This document shows, piece after piece, positions 31,065-40,500 of a DNA stretch of 64,000 nt; position 1 is the stretch's first letter; every line of letters begins with the position of its first letter. The notes beneath the pieces were generated by a model, which ran no database searches, had not been told where the DNA came from, and was given only the letters and a program-made list of their open reading frames with translations. The stretch is from Anaerolineae bacterium (GTDB lineage: Bacteria; Chloroflexota; Anaerolineae; 4572-78; J111), in NCBI GenBank assembly GCA_023382535.1, contig JAHDWA010000008.1, positions 124,001-188,000 of the forward strand, read 5' to 3'. The position numbers and the translations under genes are program-made.

Positions 31065-32582
31065 ATGACCCACGCAGTTATTTATGATCGAGCAAGTACA
31101 AACAACCAAAAAGACAATTACAGCCGAGTGAACGCCTATGAAGTTGGTGTCAGAATTGCAGAGCAGAATGGTTTTACCTGGGAATACGTCAAAGAAATTG
31201 GCTCCGGTACAACCCTAACCGGCAGGCCGGAACTAATGAAGATTTTAGACAGGGTAGCCGCAGGGGAGATACAAGTTATTATCGTTCAAGACCTTGACCG
31301 GCTGGCCCGGCCAGAGGAGGCGGTTATCTATACTACAATTCGTCAAGTGCTGATGGAGTATAGTGTCATCATCTACACTCACACAAGCCGGGTTGACCTG
31401 AACAATGATGATGATGACTTTGTAGCCGATATAACAATGTCTGTTGCGAAGAAAGAGCGCCGCCGCATCCTGAAACGTATGAAGCGAAGCCGGAAAGCAA
31501 AAGCAGACCAGGGTAAATTTATCGGCGGCAACCCAGGACTTGGGTATAAGATTGTCTACAAGGATGGTAAGGATGGCGACTTAGCCATAGATGAAAGCGA
31601 CGTTGAGAGGGTAAAAGCTGTTTTTGATACTTTAGAGGCCACCGGGGGCAATCTTGGCGCAACCGCTAAAAGGTTGAATGGGCAGGGTTACACCGGCAAA
31701 GAAGGCAAGTTATTTCATCCTAATACTATAAGGCTCATTGCCAACCGTAAGTTGTACATAGGCGTTTTTGAAACCGTGCTAACCGACAAGATAAGTCACC
31801 GTCCAGACTTACAGATTATCAGTGTTGCCCAATTTGAGCGAGTGCAAGCCCTACTCAAAAGCCGGGCTAGAAATCGCCGGGATATGGGGCGCAGGGGACA
31901 CTATATTTTTACCGGCTTTGTCATTTGCGGGGGGTGTGGTGGAGTGATGGTTGCAGCGAATAACAAAAGAGCTATTCGCTATGAGTGTGCCAACCGTCGC
32001 CGTCATGGTAAGTCTGTTTGTGCTTCCAGCAATGTTTACACAGAGCATTTAATCCTATCGCCCATCATAGAGTTTTTGGCCGGGTTTATTCAAGAACAGA
32101 TTGACTTCTATACAGCACTTGACAACGCCGCCGCTCAATACGGCAAAAGCGTAACCGAAGAAGCTTTAGAGGCCGCTATACAGGGCGAACTTGCCAGCGT
32201 TCAGGCTGGAAAAGAGCGAATAATCGAAGCCATCAGCCTGGGTATACTCACAACTAAAGAGGCCGCCGTAAGGATGACAGAACTTAGGGAGCAGGAGCAG
32301 CGGCTAACAGTCGAGCTATTCAGCATAGCCGAAAAAAACGAGATTATGACCCAATGGCAAGAAGCACTTGAAACTCTAAAAGGACAGAACATCAAAGCCA
32401 AACTTTATGAAATGGCCCAAAAGCCGCTAGTCTTTCGGCGGGTGCTGTCTATTGTGTTCAAGCCAAACTCTTTGAAGGTAAGGACTTGGCGCGAAGGGAA
32501 TAGATGGTTAGGCGCATTGGAAAGTTACGAACTAAGCGAAGCAATGCAAGAGGCTATAGCATCTTTTGAGAATAAAACTTGA
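31065..32582 (+). CDS. Large serine recombinase
   Basis: 505 residues. The resolvase domain (1-140) has nucleophile Ser11 in YDRASTNNQ and the arginine block DLDRLAR. The recombinase domain (about 160-260) follows with GNPGLGYKIV. A zinc ribbon (CGGCGGVM ... YECANRRRHGKSVC) and a coiled coil (SIAEKNEIMTQWQEALETL) end the protein. Enzymes of this class integrate and excise elements at short sites with a central dinucleotide. GGAG precedes the ATG. It marks the right end of the element and follows directly after palindromic site 6. Confidence 0.93.
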   Translation: MTHAVIYDRASTNNQKDNYSRVNAYEVGVRIAEQNGFTWEYVKEIGSGTTLTGRPELMKILDRVAAGEIQVIIVQDLDRLARPEEAVIYTTIRQVLMEYSVIIYTHTSRVDLNNDDDDFVADITMSVAKKERRRILKRMKRSRKAKADQGKFIGGNPGLGYKIVYKDGKDGDLAIDESDVERVKAVFDTLEATGGNLGATAKRLNGQGYTGKEGKLFHPNTIRLIANRKLYIGVFETVLTDKISHRPDLQIISVAQFERVQALLKSRARNRRDMGRRGHYIFTGFVICGGCGGVMVAANNKRAIRYECANRRRHGKSVCASSNVYTEHLILSPIIEFLAGFIQEQIDFYTALDNAAAQYGKSVTEEALEAAIQGELASVQAGKERIIEAISLGILTTKEAAVRMTELREQEQRLTVELFSIAEKNEIMTQWQEALETLKGQNIKAKLYEMAQKPLVFRRVLSIVFKPNSLKVRTWREGNRWLGALESYELSEAMQEAIASFENKT

Positions 32583-32676
32583 GTGGGCTGACAATGCCAA
32601 CAAAATGGCTTAAAATTAAAGACAGGCTATAATGGCTCTGGACATTCAAATTTTATATAACGAAGAAGATGGGATC

Positions 32677-34047
32677 ATGGTCAAAAAATCAACCATACTG
32701 CAAACACTGATGTTACTCGGTGGGCTGATGCTCTTGACCGCCAGCCTGGCCCTGGCCCAGGCTCCCGGCGGGGCGGAATATACTGTCCAGGCCGGTGACT
32801 GGCTCAGCAAGATTGCCGAGAAATATTTTGGCGATGCCGCAGCCTACCCGACGATTATCGAGGCGACCAATGCTAAAGCCGGCCAGGATAGCTCGTTTGC
32901 CGCCATTGCCAACCCTGATTTAATTGAAGTGGGGCAAAAATTGTGGATTCCCGGTTTCCAGGGGGAGAATGTTATCACCGCAGGCAATTTATCATTCACG
33001 CCGGTGGAAATCGAGGCGCTGGGTGTGCGGGCCGTGGTTCCGCAAAATTGGCCGGCGGCGACGAGCACCGATCCCCTGTTTGCCCACGCCTGGAGCGCCG
33101 GGCTGTTCAGCCTGGTCAATTTTACCACGGTGCCCGGAAATGATCCGCTGGTCGGCGTGGCGCGGAGTTTGGGGGTGCCGTTGGAGGCGTTAACCAGCCA
33201 GTATTTGGGCGGGCAGCTCATCACCGACGAACTGGGCGGCCGGTCCTGGGCCATTTATACCCGCGATGACGGCGGTAAAGCCTCGGTGGCAGCGGCGACA
33301 GTGGCCGAGAAGGTTATCTATCAGGTCAGCATTTTCTCGGAAAGCTCCCAGGCTGAGACAATTGTGCGCACCATCCTGGAAAATTTTGAGATTACCGACC
33401 CACTGGCAGCCCAGCAGGTTATTACGATAGCGTCGCCACAGCCGGGGGCGATCCTGACCATCCCCTTCGAGTTGCGCGGCGCGACCAGCCAGTATCCCTT
33501 CCGGGGCAGCCTGGTTTACCGGGTCCTGGACGCCAGCGGTAACCAGGTCGGCCGGGCGCCGTTTGAAGTGGTCGGCCGGCTGGGCGGGTCAGCCACCTTC
33601 GCCATCCCCGCCAATTATCAGGTCGCTGCTGATGGCCCCGGCACCGTCGAGGTCGCCGAACTGAGCACCGCCGACGGCACCATTATTACGATAGACAGCG
33701 TGGCGGTGCAGCTCTTGGCCGACCCTGACGGTTACACAGTGACGATTGACGATCCTGCGTCCTACGCCAGCATCAGCAGCCCGGTAGAGGTGCGCGGAAA
33801 AACGGGCAACAAGCCCTATGAGAGCAATCTGAACTATCGCATTTTTGACGCCGCCGGGCAGCAGATCAGCCAGGGTGTCTTTCAGGTGGTGGGCGAAGCC
33901 GGGCAAGTCAATGCCTTTGGGGGTTTTGTGCAGTTCAGCGTGGCCGAGGACGGGCCGGGCCGGGTGGAGGTCTATGATCTCAGGCCGGCGGACGGGGCAG
34001 TTTTTGCTCTTGGTAGCGTCAATGTCTGGCTGACTAAAACGCCGTAA
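32677..34047 (+). CDS. Secreted LysM protein with two Gmad2-type domains
   Basis: 456 residues. Signal peptide (residues 1-27, ending SLALAQA), then a LysM-like domain (EYTVQAGDWLSKIAEKYFGD...VGQKLWIPG) that usually binds peptidoglycan, an uncharacterised middle domain, and two Gmad2 (immunoglobulin-like, germination-related) domains (ITIASPQPGAIL... and VTIDDPASYASISSPVEVRG). It probably sits on or in the cell wall. I use the ATG at 32677 where the signal peptide begins. First chromosomal gene after the mobile element. Confidence 0.85.
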   Translation: MVKKSTILQTLMLLGGLMLLTASLALAQAPGGAEYTVQAGDWLSKIAEKYFGDAAAYPTIIEATNAKAGQDSSFAAIANPDLIEVGQKLWIPGFQGENVITAGNLSFTPVEIEALGVRAVVPQNWPAATSTDPLFAHAWSAGLFSLVNFTTVPGNDPLVGVARSLGVPLEALTSQYLGGQLITDELGGRSWAIYTRDDGGKASVAAATVAEKVIYQVSIFSESSQAETIVRTILENFEITDPLAAQQVITIASPQPGAILTIPFELRGATSQYPFRGSLVYRVLDASGNQVGRAPFEVVGRLGGSATFAIPANYQVAADGPGTVEVAELSTADGTIITIDSVAVQLLADPDGYTVTIDDPASYASISSPVEVRGKTGNKPYESNLNYRIFDAAGQQISQGVFQVVGEAGQVNAFGGFVQFSVAEDGPGRVEVYDLRPADGAVFALGSVNVWLTKTP

Positions 34048-34238
34048 TTGTATTTTGGCGCTCTGGGGGGTCCGTGCTACCCTATTAAGTAGGAGCGCGC
34101 CACCGATGATGAAGAGGTAGCAAGGTAGCAGAGTCCATTAATTCCCTGTCTACCGTCTACTATTTTCTTAGGAGGGAGTGGTTTTCTAAATGGTAATTGG
34201 CACTGTTTTGGCACTGGGAGAGTAGAAAGGAGAAAACG

Positions 34239-34724
34239 ATGACGGAAATTCGTGATTTGATAACCACTTTAACCGGCAAGGATGGCCTGGCGCGCAAGCG
34301 CGCCCGTGATGAATTGATAGAGATCGGCCCGCCAGCCGTGCCTCACCTGATCGAGTTACTGCCGGACAAACGGACGCACGTGCGCTGGGAGGCGGCCAAA
34401 GCTCTCAGCGAAATTGGCGATCCCAGGGCCGCGCCCGCCCTGGTCAAGGCACTGGAGGACAATGACCCCGGCATTCGCTGGATGGCCGCCGAGGGCCTCA
34501 TCCGGGCCGAACGGGCCGGACTGCCCCCGCTCCTGGAAGCTCTGATGGAGCACGGGGGGTCGGTGCGGGTTCGTGAAGGGGCAGACCACGTGCTCAAAGT
34601 TTTGGCCAAAAATGAGAAGCTGCCGCCGGAGGTTGCCCCGGTGTTGCAGGCGCTGCACGGGCCTTCGCCGGGTACAGAGGGAGCGCGAGCTGCCAAGACG
34701 GCCTCAGAACTTTTAGGAGCATAG
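34239..34724 (+). CDS. HEAT-repeat protein
   Basis: 161 residues built of HEAT-like helix pairs (AVPHLIELLPDKRTHVRWEAAKALSEIGDPRAA, then ALVKALEDNDPGIRWMAAEGLI). Such proteins are scaffolds; some are phycobilin lyase-like or part of signalling complexes. AGGAG precedes the ATG at 34239. There are no close partners. Confidence 0.85.
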   Translation: MTEIRDLITTLTGKDGLARKRARDELIEIGPPAVPHLIELLPDKRTHVRWEAAKALSEIGDPRAAPALVKALEDNDPGIRWMAAEGLIRAERAGLPPLLEALMEHGGSVRVREGADHVLKVLAKNEKLPPEVAPVLQALHGPSPGTEGARAAKTASELLGA

Positions 34725-34772
34725 TTACCCGACAACTTTAATCAAAAGGTTTTGAGTCGTTGAAGCTCCACT

Positions 34773-34882
34773 ATGGAACGCGAATTAAACGGATCGGACG
34801 AATTTAATAAGTCATTTTTAACCGAAATATCCGTGGAATCCGCATCCCATTTCCCCACGAGTCTTATTGTGAAAGTTATCTG
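34773..34882 (+). repeat. Dispersed repeat, copy 1 (upstream of the beta-helix gene's end)
   Basis: Begins ATGGAACGCG and ends TGAAAGTTATCTG, exactly like the segment at 41104-41205. The interior has diverged. Confidence 0.5.
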
Positions 34883-34887
34883 CTGTT

Positions 34888-34914
34888 AGCGCCCCGACGA
34901 TGCGTCGGGGCGCT
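34888..34914. terminator. GC-rich hairpin between convergent genes
   Basis: A perfect 11-bp stem AGCGCCCCGAC/GTCGGGGCGCT with a 5-nt loop. No T-run follows, so its role is likely but not certain. Confidence 0.55.
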
Positions 34915-34951
34915 CTCCTTGGATTGAGTAGATTCAGCGGTTCTTGCAAAA

Positions 34952-37285
34952 TTATTTCAGGATAAAGGGTAGGAAGAGCGGGGCAGCGCTACCGCCGTTG
35001 CTGCCGGCCCCGACGCGCACTGTGACCATAGCCGGGTTAGAGTTGGCCTGGCCGTCGCGCGCAACATAGGTGAAGCGGTAGTCGCCGCTAAAGCCGGAGG
35101 CAGGCTCATAGGTAAAGGAGCCATCCTCGTTCAGAGTCAATTGCCCGGCGTCAATGACCAGCACATTTTGCAGGATCGCTTGCAGCGGATTACCGTCCGG
35201 GTCGCTGTCGTTGGCCAGCACCCCCTGGCCCGGCGAAACAGTCAGCGGTGTTCCCGATTGAGTGGTGTAGTTGGGGTCGTCAACGGCCAGAGGGGATTGG
35301 TTGTTACCCGGCCCGGCGACCGACCCGTACTCATAGGCTCCAATATCGAACCCAGCGCTGCCGTCGTTATTGCCGTCTGCCGGACGGGCCGCGCCGGTCC
35401 GATCCACCGTTACCCCTACATTCGTCCCGGCGTCAATGGCCGGCGAGCCAAAGAAGAGGCGGAAGTCGCCGTTGTCGTTAAAAAAGTAGGGGTCAATGCT
35501 GAGCAGGTTGTTCGGGCCAACCGTGGTCAGGCTGGCGTAATGGGTTTCGTTTTGGTAGAACAGGTTGTAATTGGCGCCGAACGTGCCGCCTGCCCGGCCC
35601 AGCCCTTGTTTGAAGCGGGTGACGATATTGTTTTGAAAGTCAATGTTACCATAGCCGCCATACACACCTATTCCACCCGGGTAGTTGCCGACAATGGTAT
35701 TGTGATACACCCTGATTGGGCCAGGGCTGGACACATCTCCGAGGACCATCGTGTGACCCAGCGCGCCGCCGTTGCTGGCCGAGTTGCCGTGCCAGACGTT
35801 GTTGGCCAGCAGGCTGGTTTCACTCGCCGCGCTGGCCCGATGCCCCAGGTACAGCCCGCAGCCCTGGACTTCGCAGTAATTGTTGCTCAGGTAACTGCGC
35901 TGGAGCTGCAAGCTGCGATTGACATACAGCCCGCCTCCGTAGCCGTCGAAGACAAGGTTGCCGGCGAAGGTGCTGTTGTTGATGGTGGCGTGGCCGGGAG
36001 TATACAGCGCGCCGCCGCTGAGTTTGGCGTTATTGCCCAGGAAGGCAGTGTCGCTGATCTGAACACGGTCAAGGGCGTCAGCGCCAGGACCGGTTATATA
36101 CAAGCCGCCGCCATAGCCTGCATTGGGGATGGTGCCGAGAGCTTTGTTGGCGTTAAAGGTGCTGTTTGCCAGCCGCAGAGTGCTGCCGTTGCCGAGTTCG
36201 ACGTAGGCCCCGCCGCCAGAGGCCGCCGCCTCGTTGAGTTTGAAGCTGGCGTTTTCAACCTCCAGGGAGCCAGCCACATATATTCCGCCCCCATTGCCGC
36301 CTGAGGCTTTGTTACTCTCAAAAACGCTACCATTTTCAAGCCGCACTCTGTAACCACCTAAGGCGTTACTAATGGCGTACAATCCCCCGCCGGAACCGGC
36401 CGCCTCGTTGAACTTAAAGGTACTGTTTTCTATCAACACATCAAAGCCGCTGACGGCATAAAGCCCGCCGCCGTTGCCGATGAGATTTCGATTTCTTTCA
36501 AAGAGGCTGTTGCGAATGGTTACATTTTTATAAGCCGCCACAGCCCCACCATTGGGCCGATCTACGGAGGTGTTAGTATTATCGAGGAAAACGGTGTTGC
36601 CGGCGATAGTCAGATCGCCAAGAACATAAAGAGCGCCATTCGAGTTACGCTCAAAGTGGCTGTTGCTAATCACTGCACTTCCATTAACGTACACAGCACC
36701 GTGCATACTCGCAGTGTTACTAATCACCACTACATGGGTCATGGTTAGATTGCCCTCGGCAGAGATAGCGGTTCCATGACTAGAAACTCCATTGCGAATC
36801 GCCAGATCATGTGCGGTCAGGTTGCTGCTGTAATTTGTCACCAAAAGTCTAAATGCCTGGGTTGCGTTGGCCGTCCGCTCGATGATGGCTCCGTTGCCGT
36901 TGATGGTCAGGTCGCCGGCGATAATCGGCAGGGCGGTAAAGCCAGATGAACTTAAGGGCGCGGCGAAACTATAGACACAATCAGGGGCCAGCGTGATCTC
37001 ATCCGGGCCGGGGTTAGCGTTAGCCAGGTTGATGGCCCCAATCAAGCGAGAGGTTTGGGGCGGCTCGCACGAGACGGTGTAATTATTGGCCTGCGCCGCC
37101 GGGACCCACTGCCAGGCCAGAGCCAGCACGGTCAGCACCAGGGCGGCCATTTTGAGCAGGGGGGCCGGGGTCAAGCTGCGGCGCGATGCGGTCGCCAAGC
37201 GGGTCAAGCGAAACTGCTCCGCTTCGGCCAGGCGCTCGGCCTGGTTGAGTTGGGCCAGGCAATACAGTTGGGTTGAGTTAAGCAT
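34952..37285 (-). CDS. Secreted right-handed beta-helix protein with cadherin-like domain
   Basis: 777 residues. A long N-terminal segment precedes a membrane/signal stretch (LKMAALVLTVLALAWQWVPAAQA, about 45-66). Then come many parallel beta-helix coils of the type GGGLYI..., NSTF.NN (about 90-600), as in pectate-lyase-like and 'choice-of-anchor' surface proteins, a Big/cadherin-like domain (DDPNYTTQSGTPLTVSPGQGVLANDSDPDG), and a tail ending APLFLPFILK. The polypeptide is probably exported. I use the ATG at 37285, preceded by GAAAGGAA. It is divergent from the BTAD regulator, a likely target of which it is. Confidence 0.85.
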   Translation of the reverse strand: MLNSTQLYCLAQLNQAERLAEAEQFRLTRLATASRRSLTPAPLLKMAALVLTVLALAWQWVPAAQANNYTVSCEPPQTSRLIGAINLANANPGPDEITLAPDCVYSFAAPLSSSGFTALPIIAGDLTINGNGAIIERTANATQAFRLLVTNYSSNLTAHDLAIRNGVSSHGTAISAEGNLTMTHVVVISNTASMHGAVYVNGSAVISNSHFERNSNGALYVLGDLTIAGNTVFLDNTNTSVDRPNGGAVAAYKNVTIRNSLFERNRNLIGNGGGLYAVSGFDVLIENSTFKFNEAAGSGGGLYAISNALGGYRVRLENGSVFESNKASGGNGGGIYVAGSLEVENASFKLNEAAASGGGAYVELGNGSTLRLANSTFNANKALGTIPNAGYGGGLYITGPGADALDRVQISDTAFLGNNAKLSGGALYTPGHATINNSTFAGNLVFDGYGGGLYVNRSLQLQRSYLSNNYCEVQGCGLYLGHRASAASETSLLANNVWHGNSASNGGALGHTMVLGDVSSPGPIRVYHNTIVGNYPGGIGVYGGYGNIDFQNNIVTRFKQGLGRAGGTFGANYNLFYQNETHYASLTTVGPNNLLSIDPYFFNDNGDFRLFFGSPAIDAGTNVGVTVDRTGAARPADGNNDGSAGFDIGAYEYGSVAGPGNNQSPLAVDDPNYTTQSGTPLTVSPGQGVLANDSDPDGNPLQAILQNVLVIDAGQLTLNEDGSFTYEPASGFSGDYRFTYVARDGQANSNPAMVTVRVGAGSNGGSAAPLFLPFILK

Positions 37286-37448
37286 GGGGTAATTCCTTTC
37301 TTCTCTACTATCTTTTAAGCGGTAAAACTTATCGGTTCTCAGTTCAGGAGTGATTTTCACTCCTTATGGAAAAAAACGAAATTGAGGAGAGAACCAGAAA
37401 AGCGTGATGCTTAGCCAAAACTGTGTTATACTCAGACTCTACCCAATG

Positions 37449-37490
37449 AGTGCGAAAAAAGTGCGAAACCAGTGCGAAATAAAGGCGAAG
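37449..37490 (+). promoter_or_regulatory. Three (plus one weak) AGTGCGAAA direct repeats at 11-bp spacing
   Basis: AGTGCGAAA occurs at 37449, 37460 and 37471, each start exactly 11 bp apart, with a degenerate fourth (AAGGCGAAG) at 37482. SARP-family regulators are known to recognise direct repeats spaced at 11 bp. The array lies 20 bases before the BTAD/SARP-like gene. Confidence 0.7.
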
Positions 37491-37509
37491 TCCGGACAAC
37501 TTTTTTGCC

Positions 37510-40500
37510 ATGACAAATTTACAGCTTCATCTGCTGGGCAAGCCGGAAGTCCTTTTGAACAACCGGCCTGTCACCGAGTTTGAAACCAACAAAGCGCAGG
37601 CGCTGCTGTATTACCTGGCCGTGACCGGTTGTGCCCACAGCCGGGAGGTTCTGGCCGATTTACTGTGGGGCGACATGGGCGAGGCCACGGCCAAACGCAA
37701 CCTGACCAAAGCCCTCTCCAATTTGCGCCACCTGCTGGAGCCTTACCTGCTGGTTGACCGGCAAAGCATTGCCTTTAATCAGGCGCAGCCTTATGAACTG
37801 GACGTCACCATTTTTCAGGCGTCAATCGAGGCGAGCATGCTGCTTGAATCCGGTCCATCGGAGGAGCTGTCACCCCTGCGTAAAGCAGTCAATCTTTATC
37901 GGGGTGATTTTTTGGAGGGATTTCATGTGCGGGAGGCGCTGGCTTTTGAAGAGTGGCACTTGAGCCAGCGCGAGCAATTGCGCGAGACGATGCTGCAAGG
38001 GTTAGACCTGCTGGTAAAGCGTTATACCAACCAGCGGGGGGAGGAGGCCGCCGGGCTAGAATTCGCTGCGCGCCTGTTGGCGCTGGACCCCTGGCGGGAG
38101 TCGGCCCACCGGCAGATGATGGTGCTGTTGGCCCGCAGCGGGCGGCGCAGCGCGGCCCTGGCCCAATATGAAAGCTGCCGCCGCATCCTGGCCGAGGAGT
38201 TGGGCGTCGAGCCGATGGCAGAGACCACGGTCTTGTACGAGCGGCTCAAAGCCAGCGGAACGCCGCCGCATAATTTAACCCTTCAGCCTACCCTGTTTGT
38301 GGGCCGGGAAGCGGAGCTGCGACAAGTAGCCGCCCGTCTTGACGACCCCCACTGCCGTGTGGTGACGCTGGTGGGGCCGGGCGGGATCGGCAAAACGCGC
38401 CTGGCGCTGCAAGCGGCGGCGCGCTACCTGCAGCCCCGGGCTGACCTGACCGGCACTGCCTTCACCCACGGCGTTTATTTTGTCAATCTGGCTCCGTTGA
38501 AAGCCCCCGCCCCGTCTTCTCCGGGAGCGGGCGCTTCTGGCCACCTGGCCAGTGACCTGGCCACCGCTGTCGCTGCCGCCCTCAAATTTTCATTCCAGGG
38601 GCCAACCGACCTTTTGCCGCAGTTGCTTCGTCATCTGCACGACAAAACCATGCTCCTGATCCTGGATAATTTTGAACACCTGCTGCCGGCCCTTTTTGCC
38701 GGGTCCTCAGGCGGGGTGACTACTTTGAGCGACATTTTGCAGGATGCGCCGCAGCTCAAACTGCTGGTAACCTCGCGGGAGCGGCTCAATTTGCAGGAAG
38801 AATGGGTGGTCGAGGTAGGTGGGTTGGAGTATCCCCTCCCTGGCCCTCCCCCTGTCAGAGGGAGGGATTCTGCCTCCCCTCTCCTAAAAGGAGAGGGGGC
38901 GGAGGAGGGCTACAGCGCCATCGCCTTTTTTACGCAGCGCGCCGAACAGGTGCGGGCAGACTTTGCCTTGACTGAACCGGACATGACCCAGGTGGTGCGG
39001 ATTTGCCAGTTGGTGGAAGGATCGCCGCTGGCCCTGGAACTGGCCGCCAGTTGGTTGCGGGTCCTTTCCTGCGCCGAGATTGTGGCCGAAATTGAGCAAA
39101 GCCTGGACTTTCTGACCAGTTCTTTGCGTAACAGTTCAGAACGTCACCGCAGTATGCGGGCCATTTTTGAGCAGTCCTGGCAGATGTTGTCACACCAGGA
39201 GCAAGCCGTCTTTCGAAAGTTATCGGTTTTTCGGGGCGGCTTTCAACGGGAGGCGGCTCAAACGGTGGCTGGCGCTTCGCTGCCAACGCTGGCCAGTCTG
39301 GCCGACAAATCGCTGCTGCGACTGTCTTCGACCGGGCGCTATGAAATTCACGAATTGCTGCGGCAGTTTGCCGCCGAGAAGCTGTTGGATCACGAAGATG
39401 GGGCGTGGGCAGCCAGACCTTCCACCGTCCAAACCGTCTGGGAGCGCTACAGCAGTTACTATTTGAAATTATTAGGCCAATATGAAGCCCGGTTATGCGG
39501 CCAGCGGCCACAGCAGGCTGTGGCCGTGCTGCGCAGTGAGGTTGATAATATCCGCCAGGCCTGGCACTGGGCGGTGGTCAACGCCTGTCTGGCCGATCTT
39601 AACGACAGTCTCGGAGCGTTGGCGATGTTTTACGAGTTGTTGGGTCTTTTTCAGGAGGGCGAAGAGGTTTTTGGCGTAGCGGGCGCTGTGCTGGAAGCGG
39701 TTAATTTCCTGGAGACCCAGGAGCGGTCAGCCGTCATCGGGCGTTTGTGGCTGGAGCAGGCGCGTTTTGTCAGTTATCAAGGCCAGTACAAACGGGCCAA
39801 AACTATCATTGGACAGGTCCAGGCTTTGGCCGCGCAGGCCAATGAGCCGCTTCTTCAAGCCGATACCCATCTGATTTTGGGCCTGGTTTTGATCTTTCTG
39901 GGCGAGTTAGACCAGGCCGTTGATTGCCTGCAATCGGCGCTGGCAGTTTACCAGCGCCTGAGCGTGCAGCAGCGCGCCGCATTGGCGCTCTCTCACTTAG
40001 GTGAAGCTTTTTCCAGAAAGCAAAGGCAAGACGAAGCCTTGATCCATCTGCAGCAGGCGCTGCGCCTTGATACTGAACTGGGCAATAAACGCGCCCAGGC
40101 TTTTAGCAGCAGCCGGATTGGCAATGTCTACGCCTATAAAGATATGAATGACAAGGCGATGGAGTACTATAAACAGGCTTTAGCCATGTTTGAAGAATTG
40201 GACGATACGCCTGGCGTGGCCAAGAGTCTATCCAATATTGGCTTGACCCACTATTACCTGGGTGAGTATGCAGCGGCCTTTCCCCCTTTAAACCAGGCTC
40301 TCCAACTTTTCCGCAAGCTGGGCGATATCTGGGGTGAAGCAAATACATTGGAGAATCTGGGTATGACCTACCTGGCGCTGGGCGAGTACCAGGCGGCGCA
40401 GCAATGTTTGGATCGAGCTTTGGCGTTGTCACAGCAGGGTGGGTCGAAGTTGGCCGAAAGTTATAGCACTTACTGGCTGGGCAAACTATATCTTGAAATA

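Larger units (their letters stand above)
15200..32600. mobile_element. Integrated mobile element bounded by tyrosine and serine recombinase genes
   Basis: Gene style changes sharply between the GAF kinase and the LysM gene. There is a tyrosine recombinase at the left end, a large serine recombinase at the right, a primase-like replication protein, ribbon-helix-helix and XRE regulators, tiny overlapping genes, a type IIL restriction enzyme, and a DUF2637-like plus FtsK-like pair as in actinobacterial AICEs. Six copies of a 14-bp palindrome occur only here. The exact ends are inferred from gene content. I found no flanking direct repeat and no tRNA target, so two nested elements remain possible. 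Confidence 0.75.

Noticed and set aside
34367..34383. ACAAACGGACGCACG resembling the element palindrome
   Set aside because: Only the left half matches, it lies in a HEAT coding region outside the element, so chance.
35141..36304. 387-codon plus-strand frame opposite the beta-helix gene
   Set aside because: It is the antisense of a repetitive coding region and has no motif or ribosome site.
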